Shown here piece by piece: positions 37,966 to 46,740 of a stretch of DNA of 64,000 nucleotides. The notes beneath the pieces are model-generated. The model was not told where the DNA came from, ran no database searches, and saw nothing but the letters and a program-made list of their open reading frames with translations. This stretch comes from Chitinophaga terrae (ex Kim and Jung 2007) (GTDB lineage: Bacteria > Bacteroidota > Bacteroidia > Chitinophagales > Chitinophagaceae). The position numbers were made by a program, and so were the translations under genes. Positions within the stretch are counted from its first letter, which is position 1. Every line of letters begins with the position of its first letter. The stretch is from assembly GCF_900107795.1 (NCBI RefSeq), contig NZ_FNRL01000007.1:62001-126000 (forward strand), in the 5' to 3' direction.

Positions 37966-37984
37966 TTAATTGCCCGGGAACAGG
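37946..37984 (-). terminator. Hairpin overlapping the stop codon of the PAP2 gene
   Basis: CCTGTTGCCGGG pairs with CCCGGGAACAGG (11 of 12) around a 15-base loop that contains the stop codon. No strong T run, so termination efficiency is uncertain. Confidence 0.45.
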
Positions 37985-38811
37985 GTTAATGTGAGTCCTA
38001 CGCTTTTAAACTGGGGATTATAGGAAGGCATGATTATTTTGCTGGCGCCGGAAGAGTTGCCAGACTTGAAAAGTTTACGCTGTATCCATGGGTAAGCCCA
38101 GTAGGCAGCTTTAGTGCTCAGGATACCTAAACCAGCTCCCGCCACTACATCGCTTAACCAGTGTTTATTGTTATACATACGCAGTGCGCCGGTTGTTGCT
38201 GCCGCAATGTAACCGGTCATACCTATCCAAGGCGATACGTCTTTATATTCCTGCCACATGAATTCAGCTGCTGCAAACGCAGTTGCCGTATGTCCTGAGG
38301 GGAACGACAGCCAGTCCTGTTGGTTAGGGCGTTGCTCGTTTGTCCAGTTTTTGATGCCTACCACGGCTCCTGATGTCAACAAGGCCGACATGCCCAGGAG
38401 GATAGACCTGTCCCTGAGGTTATGTTTTCCCTTTACGCCAGCCATATTCAGGATATATACTGCCGCTACCGGGGCCACCTGCAGGTAGTTGTCGATCTTG
38501 GTGCGGGGACGAAAATCTGTGTTGTTAGGGATCTCTTTGAACCAACCTTTGGTATGATGGTTTACATCCCGGAGGGTAGGATTGTTGAGTGCATAGAAGC
38601 CATAACCCACCATGGCGGCAGGTACCAATACGCCTGTAAGCGTACATTCCAGGCTTTCTGTCCTGGTCAGCTGCTTAAATTGTTCTTTATTGATCTGGTA
38701 ACTTGAATCCTTTGCAGGCTTTATAGAATCAGCTGCCTGGGCAAGTACGGTTGAAAAAGAGCAGGAAACAAAGCTGTAGGCCAATCCCGCGACATATATC
38801 ATTTTCTTCAT
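37966..38811 (-). CDS. PAP2-family phosphatase with signal peptide
   Basis: A 281-residue protein with signal peptide MKKMIYVAGLAYSFVSCSFSTVLAQ (as a stretch from the start). PAP2 motifs are KNWTNEQRP, SFPSGHTATAF and ALRMYNNKHWLSDVVAG. Hydrophobic segments between motifs are shorter than in typical integral PAP2 enzymes, which fits an exported or envelope-associated lipid phosphatase. The substrate is unknown. It is preceded by an exact -7 element at 38832-38839. Confidence 0.9.
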   Translation of the reverse strand: MKKMIYVAGLAYSFVSCSFSTVLAQAADSIKPAKDSSYQINKEQFKQLTRTESLECTLTGVLVPAAMVGYGFYALNNPTLRDVNHHTKGWFKEIPNNTDFRPRTKIDNYLQVAPVAAVYILNMAGVKGKHNLRDRSILLGMSALLTSGAVVGIKNWTNEQRPNQQDWLSFPSGHTATAFAAAEFMWQEYKDVSPWIGMTGYIAAATTGALRMYNNKHWLSDVVAGAGLGILSTKAAYWAYPWIQRKLFKSGNSSGASKIIMPSYNPQFKSVGLTLTLFPGN

Positions 38812-38831
38812 GCATCAACTCCTTCAGTTTT

Positions 38832-38839
38832 CAAATATA
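38832..38839 (-). promoter_or_regulatory. Likely promoter -7 element for the PAP2 gene
   Basis: On the minus strand this reads TATATTTG, 20 bases before the ATG at 38811. Confidence 0.5.
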
Positions 38840-38873
38840 AAATAAAAATTCTGAAGAAATTCTGGAGTTGCCA

Positions 38874-39389
38874 TTATTCGCCGCCTTTATCCATGGGACG
38901 GGGTAAAATAATCTCCGCCGCCTGGCTGGCGTACTTATTATGAAAAATAAATGTAATAAGTAGTCCTAATAAACATCCCACCAGTACAGATAACACCCTT
39001 TCCACCGCCGTATCCCAAAGATGAGAGCCCGCTTCATGGGTCATCACAATAATTGTTGCCGCCAGCGCGGTGCGGGTAGCCGGTTCCAGCCGGAGCAAAT
39101 TACAAAGGAGCACAGTGATCATCACAGCTATAGACATCATTACTATCATATTCGGGTGAATAAGGATCAACAGGAAACCCGAAATGGCGCCAATGATATT
39201 AGCCTTAATACGTGTAACCGCCAACGTTACCGCATCCGAACCATCCGGCGATAATACCAGCATAACAGATATCAAAACCCAGACAACGTTATCATAATTG
39301 AATAGAAATGAAAGGCCCAGTACGGCCAGTACGCCGGTAACACATTTGGCTGCATAGATCAGCACCCTTTTTATCCTTTGTTTATCCAT
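38874..39389 (-). CDS. FUSC-like / aromatic acid exporter-type membrane protein
   Basis: A 171-residue membrane protein. Helices cover AAKCVTGVLAVLGLSFLF, VVWVLISVMLVLSPDGSDAV, NIIGAISGFLLILI, MIVMMSIAVMITVLLC and VLSVLVGCLLGLLITFIF. The pattern with VLSPDGSDA followed by a helix pair is the N-terminal half of FUSC/YqjA-type exporters. It lacks the cytosolic half found in larger family members. I chose ATG 39389 (MDKQRIKR). Palindromic repeat copy 3 lies immediately upstream. Confidence 0.82.
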   Translation of the reverse strand: MDKQRIKRVLIYAAKCVTGVLAVLGLSFLFNYDNVVWVLISVMLVLSPDGSDAVTLAVTRIKANIIGAISGFLLILIHPNMIVMMSIAVMITVLLCNLLRLEPATRTALAATIIVMTHEAGSHLWDTAVERVLSVLVGCLLGLLITFIFHNKYASQAAEIILPRPMDKGGE

Positions 39390-39409
39390 AGCTCCACAAT
39401 GATAGCGTA

Positions 39410-39660
39410 TTTCACGCAAAGGGGCAAAGTTGGCAAAGAGACATAAGATTTTTTATAAGGGACATAAGTTTTTTTTAAGAAAAGGCATAAGTTTTTTAAG
39501 TAGAAGAAAGAAAAATAAAGAGCGGAGATTATGTAATAGGTATTACACAATCTTCGCTCTTTGCCCTCTTAATATTCTTAAAAAACTTATGTCCCTTATA
39601 AAAAATCTTATGTCTCTTTGCCAACTTTGCCCCTTTGCGTGAAACACTTTTGCGTGAAAT
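39410..39660. repeat. Long palindromic intergenic repeat, copy 3
   Basis: Outer arms of ~70 bases are nearly perfectly complementary (TTTCACGCAAAGGGGCAAAG, TTGGCAAAGAGACATAAG, TTATAAGGGACATAAG). An inner stem AAAGAGCGGAGATT pairs with AATCTTCGCTCTTT. The apex has TGTAATA/TATTACA. The right end has a second GCGTGAAA unit and shares its last base with the peptidase stop codon. It sits between two tandem minus-strand genes, just upstream of the FUSC-like gene. Confidence 0.9.
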
Positions 39661-41192
39661 CAATACTTGGCGGGCTGCCCCGGCTTCGGAATGGATTTAC
39701 GGATAAATTCGCGGATATCTTCGTTGCCTTTGCTCAGGTCATCTTTGCGGAGGTACATCATATGGCCGCTGCGGTAACCTTTCCAGGAAAGACGGTCTTT
39801 TAACCTGCCACCGGGATCCAGCTGCCACATGCTGTATTTGGCGTTGAAATAGTCGCAGGCGCCGTCATAATAGCCAGATTGGATCATGACATGCAACCAG
39901 GGGTTGGCTGCCATTGCCTGGCGCAGGTTTTCTCCTGTATTATCGTTATTCCTGTCCCACGGATGCACAGGGCCGAACATCATATATTTAAGGTCGGTAT
40001 CAAATTTCAGTTCTTCCCGCAGGTAGATATTAATGGCGGGAGTAAAGGCATGAAGCCAGCTGGTGAGTTCGGCGTTGTAATCGGGGCTGTCGCCGGCGTC
40101 TTCCCGGTCTATTCCTTTGTACCGGGAGTCGAGGCGGCCTACGGTATATCCTTTATCTCTCAATAACTCTTTCCAGTAGAATTGCGGTGGTACTTTCAGG
40201 TTATGTTGCAGGATCACTTTCTCTGAAAGCCCAGAATAGCGCGACATCCGGGCTGCCATGGCTTTCCGTTTCTGATCGTCGAGGAAGCCGCCCTGGCTGA
40301 TAGCTGGTATCAGTTCATTGATGGTGAATTGTTCCACTTCCGGAAGGAAGTCTGTCAGGTCTTTCGATTGCAGGTCCTGCGCCAAGGCATGATGGTACCA
40401 TGCAGTAGCGGAATAGTAGGGTAACATCAACGCGGCGTCAACAGGTCCGTTCCTGGAGATGCCCAGCTCTGTTGGCGAAACGAGGATCACCCCGTTCAGG
40501 TACATCCATTGAGCGTTCTGCAATTCCAGCGCCAGTCCTGAAACGCGGGTTGTTCCATAGCTTTCGCCTATCAGGTATTTGGGAGAAGCCCAGCGGTTAT
40601 GCCGGGATACAAAGGTATTGATCCATTCGGCCAGGTACTTGATATCAGCGTTCACACCGAAGAAATTTTCCCTGGCGGCGTCTTTGGCTAACACCCTTGA
40701 GAAACCCGTATTAGCCGGGTCTACATACAATATATCGGCTATGTCGAGGATGGAGTGCGGATTTTCGTGTATACCGTAAGGTTGTACCGGGTAGCCTTCG
40801 TCGTCTATGTTAAGCAAACGGGGACCGGTGTAGGCAATCTGCATCCAGACGGAGGGAGTGCCTGGACCGCCGTTAAAGGAGATCACCAAAGGCCTGGTAC
40901 TACGGTCTTTAACATCGGTCCTTTCATAATAAGTATAAAAAAGACCTGCCATTACTTTCCCGTCTGCATCCCAAACGGGCTGAGTACCGGTAATGGCCCG
41001 GTAGGGGACTTTTTGACCATTGATCGTTACATCATGAGAGGTAATAACAGTGGTATCAGGATTCAAAGTAACAGACCTGGCGGGAGGTAGATCTGATGGG
41101 TTATTAGCTGTAGCGGGCCTTTTGTTCTGCGCCTGGGCGGAAAACAGGCTGAAAGCTGCAATGATGCAGGATAGTGTCGCATAAGTCTTCAT
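39660..41192 (-). CDS. Secreted S10-family serine carboxypeptidase-like protein
   Basis: A 510-residue exported protein with signal peptide MKTYATLSCIIAAFSLFSAQ. It has an α/β-hydrolase fold of the S10 type: VISFNGGPGTPSVWMQ (oxyanion region), LIGESYGTTR with the nucleophilic Ser near 211, QSGYYDGACDY with the catalytic Asp and YRSGHMMYLR with the catalytic His. S10 enzymes remove C-terminal residues at acidic pH; bacterial substrates are little known. Confidence 0.92.
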   Translation of the reverse strand: MKTYATLSCIIAAFSLFSAQAQNKRPATANNPSDLPPARSVTLNPDTTVITSHDVTINGQKVPYRAITGTQPVWDADGKVMAGLFYTYYERTDVKDRSTRPLVISFNGGPGTPSVWMQIAYTGPRLLNIDDEGYPVQPYGIHENPHSILDIADILYVDPANTGFSRVLAKDAARENFFGVNADIKYLAEWINTFVSRHNRWASPKYLIGESYGTTRVSGLALELQNAQWMYLNGVILVSPTELGISRNGPVDAALMLPYYSATAWYHHALAQDLQSKDLTDFLPEVEQFTINELIPAISQGGFLDDQKRKAMAARMSRYSGLSEKVILQHNLKVPPQFYWKELLRDKGYTVGRLDSRYKGIDREDAGDSPDYNAELTSWLHAFTPAINIYLREELKFDTDLKYMMFGPVHPWDRNNDNTGENLRQAMAANPWLHVMIQSGYYDGACDYFNAKYSMWQLDPGGRLKDRLSWKGYRSGHMMYLRKDDLSKGNEDIREFIRKSIPKPGQPAKY

Positions 41193-41252
41193 TGTGCTGA
41201 TTTAGATTTTTGCTGTAGGGACTAATTTGCAAAATCTTTCTCATAAATTCTA

Positions 41253-42083
41253 TCATAATGTTATGTCCGGTTCTTCCGGTTCCCGTTGATCTTTATGCTG
41301 GAACTCACTGGGCCGTTTCCCTATGAGTTTATAAAAAGTATTGCTGAATGCTGAAACACTGTTATAGCCGGTATCCCAGGCAATTTCGTTAACCGTTTTC
41401 CTGGTTTCCAGCAGGTATCCCAGGGCTCTAATCATCCGGGCCAGTTTTAAGTATTGGAAGAAGGAAATATCCATTGTATTCCTGAACAGCCGGGTAAGGG
41501 TTCTTTCACTGAGGCTGAATTCATGACCTATGACATCGAGAGTGAGGTTTTCAGCCAGGTTTTCGTGTATGTACCGCAAAACCGGTTGCAGGCGCGGATG
41601 GTCGGTAGTGGGAAGATTAATAGGCAGAGGCGTTTTACTGATCTCAGGAAGCATTTCCTTCATGGCTTTCAGGAATGTGAACCGTTTATCCCCCGGCGTG
41701 ATATGGCCATCCCATTGGCCTGTGTAAAGGATCATTTCCAACAGAAGGTTGTTAACCGGGTAACTGCCCGTTTTACTGTAGAACGGATCGTCATTGTCCC
41801 CTGGCTCTGCATAGAAGTAAATGTTCCTGACATAATTAGCAGGGTAGCGGTGAACGAAGTAGTGCTCAACGCCCGCTGGCACCCACATGTAATGCCTGGC
41901 AGGCAGGAAATAGGTTTTATCCCTGGTGTATAAAAAAGCAACGCCGCCTTCAACATAGGTCAGCTGTCCTTTGTTATGCTTATGGAAAGAGAAGTGATGT
42001 TCTGTTTTCCAATGCCATACGTAGGTAGATTCAGGTATTGCATCAACCTCAGCAAATATTTGTTCGGTAATTGGATTTTCCAT
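41253..42083 (-). CDS. AraC-family transcriptional regulator with cupin domain
   Basis: A 276-residue regulator. An N-terminal cupin-like sensor (HHFSFHKHNKGQLTYVEGGV) is followed by a C-terminal double helix-turn-helix domain (about 170-265): LDVIGHEFSLSERTLTRLFR and VNEIAWDTGYNSVSAFSNTF, ending FYKLIGKRPSEF. It is divergent from the TolC/HlyD/MFS efflux operon across an 87-base gap and is therefore the likely regulator of that operon (inference from position). I chose ATG 42083 over TTG 42101. Confidence 0.93.
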   Translation of the reverse strand: MENPITEQIFAEVDAIPESTYVWHWKTEHHFSFHKHNKGQLTYVEGGVAFLYTRDKTYFLPARHYMWVPAGVEHYFVHRYPANYVRNIYFYAEPGDNDDPFYSKTGSYPVNNLLLEMILYTGQWDGHITPGDKRFTFLKAMKEMLPEISKTPLPINLPTTDHPRLQPVLRYIHENLAENLTLDVIGHEFSLSERTLTRLFRNTMDISFFQYLKLARMIRALGYLLETRKTVNEIAWDTGYNSVSAFSNTFYKLIGKRPSEFQHKDQREPEEPDITL

Positions 42084-42170
42084 TTTGGCCGGTTCTAGCA
42101 ATTTTATGGCAATTTATAGAAAATAAATTAATGGCATCAATCGGAACTTTGCATCTTCATCACCTTAAAT

Positions 42171-43505
42171 ATGTTTATAAAAGTTAATAACTGGTTGGTC
42201 GTGGTGGTGATCACTATGATTTGTATCACTCACCAGGCCAGGAGCCAGGACCCTGAAAGAAGATCACTAACGTTAACGGATGTATGGAAACAGGCGGAGG
42301 TTTATAACAAGCAGTTGCAAATGCAATATCTCCGTGTCGAAAGCCTGGAAGAACGGACCAAAGCAGCAAAAGACGAACGTTTACCGGAAGTAAAGGCAAA
42401 TGGTTTGTATGCGAGAGTATCTAACCTGGCCATATACGAAGACGGCCTTTTCAAGGCGCCCACGCAGTTTCCGGTAGTGCATGAGTACTATTCGGTAGGG
42501 GGAGATGCTTACCTGAATCTTTATAACGGCGGCAAAACATCCCGTGAAATAAAAGCCAGGCAAACGGAGGCGGAATTAGCCAAGGAACAGCAAAAGCTGA
42601 CGGCCTCCGAGATCCGCTATAAAGCAGCGGCTTTATATCTTGATGTGTACCGGGGAAGGATGTACGAAAAGGTGCTCAACCAGTATATCCGTGACCGTGA
42701 AAAAGAACTGGAAGAGATCAGGCAGCTTTTTAAGAACGGAGTAGTATTGAAAAGCGATGTACTGAGAGCGGAACTGAACCTCTCCAAACAACGGATGTCG
42801 TTGCTGGAGATCAGGAACGGCATAAAGATCGCCAATCAGCGGCTGAACATCATGATAGGGCAGCCAGACAGCGTAGATAATCAACTGGCTATGGATACCC
42901 TGGTCGTAGATGCGCATGCCGACCGTAGCTACGAAGATTTTGTAGCCGACGCTTACCATAATTCCTTCGAATTCAAGATATCAGAAAAAGAAACACAGCT
43001 CAGTGAATTAAGGCTAAAGGACGTAAAAAGCAACATCCTGCCAAAGGTGGGACTCTATGCGGAGTATGGCTACACTTATCCGCAGATCCAATTTTATCCC
43101 TATGCCATTTCATTATACGGACTCGGACAGGCAGGAGTGAAGGCAAGTATGCCGCTTTCGGCTCTTTACCAGAACAAACATAAAAAAGCTGAAGCGAAGA
43201 TCAACCTTGAACGGCAGGAGATAGAACATGCCGATATCCAGGACCAGGTCAGAGAAGCGGTAAGAACTGCGTACCTGAGATATACTGAAGCGTTAACGCG
43301 CATACAGGTAGCCAATGATAATATTACCCAGGCTAAAGAAAATTTCAGGATTGTCAACAATACCTATTTCAATCAATTATCGCTGCTTACAGATCTGCTG
43401 GATGCTGAAACGCAGCTTCTGCAGGCACGTTTCGACCTCACCACCGCGGCTGTTACAGCACAGCTCCAGTATTATCAATTATTGAAAGCAACAGGCAACC
43501 TTTAG
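42171..43505 (+). CDS. TolC-family outer-membrane efflux protein
   Basis: A 444-residue outer-membrane channel. A signal sequence (VVVVITMICITHQARSQ) is followed by the paired helical/β repeats of TolC proteins: LTLTDVWKQAEVYNKQLQMQ in the first half, and RLKDVKSNILPKVGLYAEYG then LLTDLLDAETQLLQARFDL in the second. It is the first gene of a tripartite efflux operon with the HlyD and MFS genes, 3 bases before the next start. The GAACTTTG at 42144-42151 may be its -7 element. Confidence 0.92.
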   Translation: MFIKVNNWLVVVVITMICITHQARSQDPERRSLTLTDVWKQAEVYNKQLQMQYLRVESLEERTKAAKDERLPEVKANGLYARVSNLAIYEDGLFKAPTQFPVVHEYYSVGGDAYLNLYNGGKTSREIKARQTEAELAKEQQKLTASEIRYKAAALYLDVYRGRMYEKVLNQYIRDREKELEEIRQLFKNGVVLKSDVLRAELNLSKQRMSLLEIRNGIKIANQRLNIMIGQPDSVDNQLAMDTLVVDAHADRSYEDFVADAYHNSFEFKISEKETQLSELRLKDVKSNILPKVGLYAEYGYTYPQIQFYPYAISLYGLGQAGVKASMPLSALYQNKHKKAEAKINLERQEIEHADIQDQVREAVRTAYLRYTEALTRIQVANDNITQAKENFRIVNNTYFNQLSLLTDLLDAETQLLQARFDLTTAAVTAQLQYYQLLKATGNL

Positions 43506-43508
43506 CAT

Positions 43509-44576
43509 ATGAACACGACGAATATCAATACCAATACCAATAAAACCGACAGGCTGATATCCAGGATCACCACGATTATCGCCATCATCGTGGTCATCTT
43601 ACTATTAATCTGGGGAATTAAGACCCTGTTCCATCACTTTAATTACGAAGAAACAAATGACGCACAGGTAGATGAATATATCAATCCTGTTGTGGCAAAG
43701 GTTACTGGTTACATACAGGAGATCAGGTACGAAGAGAACCAGGAAGTGAAGAAAGGCGATACGCTGGTGATCATTGATAACAGTGAATATGCCGCCCAGC
43801 AACAGGAGGCAGAAGCCTCGCTGCTCAATGCCAAGGCGCAGGTAGATATTCTCAGGACCAATGTCACTACTGCATCGCAGGCTTCTAAAGTGAACCAGTC
43901 GCAGATTGCAGCTGCCAAGGCAAAGCTGGTGCACCAGGAACAGGAATACGACAGGTATAAAAAACTATATGATGTTGAATCGGCTACCAAACAGCAGTTG
44001 GAAAGAGTGGAAGCCGCGCTGGCTGTAGCCAGGTCTGATTACCAGACGGCGTTGGATGCTTACCAGGCTTCTGTAGCCAGGATCAATGATACGAGAGTGC
44101 AGCAGGAAGCGCTGGAAGCGGAGATAAAAAGAAGAGAAGCAGTGGTAACCAAAAACAATCTCAATGTTTCGTATACGATCATCACGGCGCCCTATAACGG
44201 AAAAATGGGAAGGCGTACCGTACAGCGGGGGCAGCTGATCCAGGCAGGGCAAGTGATCGCGTATATCGTTGATTGGGAATCAGGTAAGTGGGTTGTTGCC
44301 AATTTTAAAGAAACACAGATCCGTCATATGGCCATCGGTGAAACGGCGCATATTACCATAGATGCCTTCCCCGGACAAACGTTCACCGGGAAGATCGAAT
44401 CGCTGGCCGGGGCTACCGGAAGCCGGTTTTCGCTGTTACCGCCTGATAATGCAACCGGTAATTTCGTAAAGATAGCACAACGCATCCCGGTACGTATACG
44501 GCTAAACGGAAAACCTGAAGAGTTAAAAGCGTTGGCGGCAGGAATGAATGCCAATGTATCAGTGTCTAAAGAATAA
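43509..44576 (+). CDS. HlyD/EmrA-family membrane fusion protein
   Basis: A 355-residue adaptor. One N-terminal membrane helix (about 17-38, IIAIIVVILLLIWGIKTLF) is followed by the lipoyl half-motif ETNDAQVDEYINPVVAKVTG, then a long α-hairpin (about 90-195), the second lipoyl half (TIITAPYNGKMGRRTVQRGQ) and a β-barrel domain (WVVANFKETQIRHMAIGE). The EmrA-type TNDAQV motif and a following MFS pump support an EmrAB-TolC-like complex spanning the envelope. Confidence 0.95.
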   Translation: MNTTNINTNTNKTDRLISRITTIIAIIVVILLLIWGIKTLFHHFNYEETNDAQVDEYINPVVAKVTGYIQEIRYEENQEVKKGDTLVIIDNSEYAAQQQEAEASLLNAKAQVDILRTNVTTASQASKVNQSQIAAAKAKLVHQEQEYDRYKKLYDVESATKQQLERVEAALAVARSDYQTALDAYQASVARINDTRVQQEALEAEIKRREAVVTKNNLNVSYTIITAPYNGKMGRRTVQRGQLIQAGQVIAYIVDWESGKWVVANFKETQIRHMAIGETAHITIDAFPGQTFTGKIESLAGATGSRFSLLPPDNATGNFVKIAQRIPVRIRLNGKPEELKALAAGMNANVSVSKE

Positions 44577-44587
44577 TCAACGGATCG

Positions 44588-46180
44588 ATGGGTAAGAAGC
44601 AAGTTTTTCGTTCGTGGGTCCCTGAATGGCTGATACGGTTAAACATCTTTTTAGTGATGTTTCCTACCGTTATGCTGTTCGCATTGTCGACCGCGAATGT
44701 TAACGCGGCAACAGGGTTTTATGGAGTAGAGCCGCATGATATACAATTTTCCATGTTGATCTACTATGCGGCGCTGGTGGCGTTTACGCCGCTGGAGAAG
44801 CGTTTTTTCAGTCGCATTGCTACGAAAGAATATTTCGTTATCTGCCTGGCGTTGCAGGTAATGATCACATTCTGGGCTTACCAGTCACGTGATTTGTATG
44901 GGTTGTTTGTATGCCGGTTCCTGCAGGGGATTGTGAACTGCGGCGTGACAAGTATTTGCCTCACTTTGCTGTTCAGCCGTTTACGTTCTGAGCATGCAAG
45001 AGAAACAGGGTATGCGATTTTTTATGGGATGATCCTTTGCGCCAGCTCCTTAACGTCTTTGGTGACGGCGCAGCTGGTAGATGATTATGAGTACAATGTG
45101 CTGTATAAAATGATGATCTATGCGTTTGTTCCCGGGGCGGTATTGCTGCTGCTGATCATGAACAAAGTGCATCTAACCCGCAAAATGCCATTATACCAGC
45201 TCGACTGGACCAGCTTTTTCATATATGCGCCTATGTTGATTATGATCGGGTACATCCTCATATACGGGCAGCAGTACTACTGGTTGCAGGACCCAACCAT
45301 CAGGTGGTGTTTGGCGGGCGTTATATTCCTGGGAGTGGTGTTTGTTGTTCGGCAGCTGCACCTGAAACGTCCTTTTATTAATATGGCAGTATTCAGGTCG
45401 AGGGGTTTTGTATTCGGGATAGTGCTTTTGGCTGGCTTATATGTGATTCGCGGGGCTTTTAATGTAACAACCGCATACTTCAGCGTGGTGCTTGGGATGG
45501 ATCCGTTGCATACCTACGAGTTGCTGATCTACAATATTATCGGGATCATCATCGGTGCAGTTACCGCGGCTAACCTGGTGATCCAGCGCCGCCCGCTTCA
45601 GTTTATATGGCTGGTAGGCTTTTTCCTGTTGCTGGTGTTCCATGGTTCTATGTACTTCCTGTTTGCGGCGGAGGCGGACCAGTCTACATTCATTGCGCCG
45701 CTGGTGATACAAGGTCTGGGAGCCGCCATGTTACTGACGCCGATCGTCTTGTTTATTATTTCGTCCGTACCAGAAAAGATCAGCGCTTCAGCTTCAACGG
45801 CGGGGGTATTCGTAAGATATACGTCGTTTGCTTTAAGTACAGCCTCCATTAATTATTTCTCTTTATTCTTTTCCCGAACTCATACCAACAGCCTGAGCGA
45901 GAATACTTCAATTTTAAACGTGCAGGCAGCCCAACGGCTGCACGCTTACCAGGGAGCTTTGCAAGGCCGCGGTTTAATGAGCGACCAGGCGGCGAAGGTG
46001 GCGCCGGCATTGTTAGACAAGGCAGTTCAGAAGCAGGTTTTCATGAAATATGCGATGGATTATTATGAGTTGATCGCAATATTGATCCTCGTGTTGATGT
46101 TGCTGGTTATTATGACGCCGTATATCAATCGTACGATCATTAATGTAAGATCGAACCAACCTGCGGCGGCTACGGTTTAA
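44588..46180 (+). CDS. MFS drug:H+ antiporter (DHA2/EmrB-like)
   Basis: A 530-residue, probably 14-helix, inner-membrane transporter. It starts with a helix PEWLIRLNIFLVMFPTVMLF and contains FVCRFLQGIVNCGVTSICLT (motif-B/C-like region) and VIQGLGAAMLLTPIVLFIIS. It completes the TolC/HlyD/MFS tripartite exporter, with gaps of 3 and 11 bases. The substrate is unknown; relatives export hydrophobic drugs or siderophore-like compounds. Confidence 0.9.
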   Translation: MGKKQVFRSWVPEWLIRLNIFLVMFPTVMLFALSTANVNAATGFYGVEPHDIQFSMLIYYAALVAFTPLEKRFFSRIATKEYFVICLALQVMITFWAYQSRDLYGLFVCRFLQGIVNCGVTSICLTLLFSRLRSEHARETGYAIFYGMILCASSLTSLVTAQLVDDYEYNVLYKMMIYAFVPGAVLLLLIMNKVHLTRKMPLYQLDWTSFFIYAPMLIMIGYILIYGQQYYWLQDPTIRWCLAGVIFLGVVFVVRQLHLKRPFINMAVFRSRGFVFGIVLLAGLYVIRGAFNVTTAYFSVVLGMDPLHTYELLIYNIIGIIIGAVTAANLVIQRRPLQFIWLVGFFLLLVFHGSMYFLFAAEADQSTFIAPLVIQGLGAAMLLTPIVLFIISSVPEKISASASTAGVFVRYTSFALSTASINYFSLFFSRTHTNSLSENTSILNVQAAQRLHAYQGALQGRGLMSDQAAKVAPALLDKAVQKQVFMKYAMDYYELIAILILVLMLLVIMTPYINRTIINVRSNQPAAATV

Positions 46181-46740
46181 AATTTTTAGAAGGGGAGATA
46201 GATAGAAGAGAGGTTATTGAAGAAAGTTTTGCCAGGAAGTTGGCCGGCTACTGATGCCAATTCAAATTCCCGCTTTAATCAGTGTGAAATTTAAAAGCTT
46301 GTAAGGGGTTAGAGGAGCGTCTGAAGAAGAAAACGGGCTTCCTAAAACGCCTAAAAGTGGTTTTAAATGGGCTGTGCCCTAGAAGAAGAAAATGTAGGTA
46401 GTGTCTATATACCTGATATTCTATTTAACATAATATAAATTATAGGAAATATCGATCAACACGAAACCTTACAAAAAGCGAATCTGCCGATAGCCAACTT
46501 CTTTAAGTTTTAAAATCGGGCCGGCCAATTTTTGCAAACCTTTTTTGTGTGTAATTAATTGAAAATGAAAGCGCTGAGAATTGAATATCTGAAACGCGCC
46601 TTACCTGATGTACAGATAATTCAATTCTCAGCGCCTTGGAAGAAAGCAGCTTTTGGGGAATATTTTAACATGAAATTAAGTGGGCTTGACTCTCCCCTTG
46701 CCAAATTACTTTGCGGTCAACAAATCATTAAAATACACGA
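46181..46740. other. 560-base intergenic region with a palindrome
   Basis: AT-rich, between the MFS gene and the convergent glucokinase gene. No supported coding sequence. It contains the 21-22 bp inverted repeat at 46571-46634. Confidence 0.5.
46571..46634. repeat. 21/22-bp inverted repeat with one bulged base
   Basis: The left arm GCGCTGAGAATTGAATATCTG (46571-46591, 21 bases) and its complement at 46613-46634 differ only by one extra base in the right arm; the loop is 21 bases. It lies 106 bases after the glucokinase stop and lacks a T tract, so it is not a standard terminator. Confidence 0.8.

Noticed and set aside
37801-37989. 62-codon plus-strand frame
   Set aside because: No family features, overlaps the PAP2 end and a hairpin.
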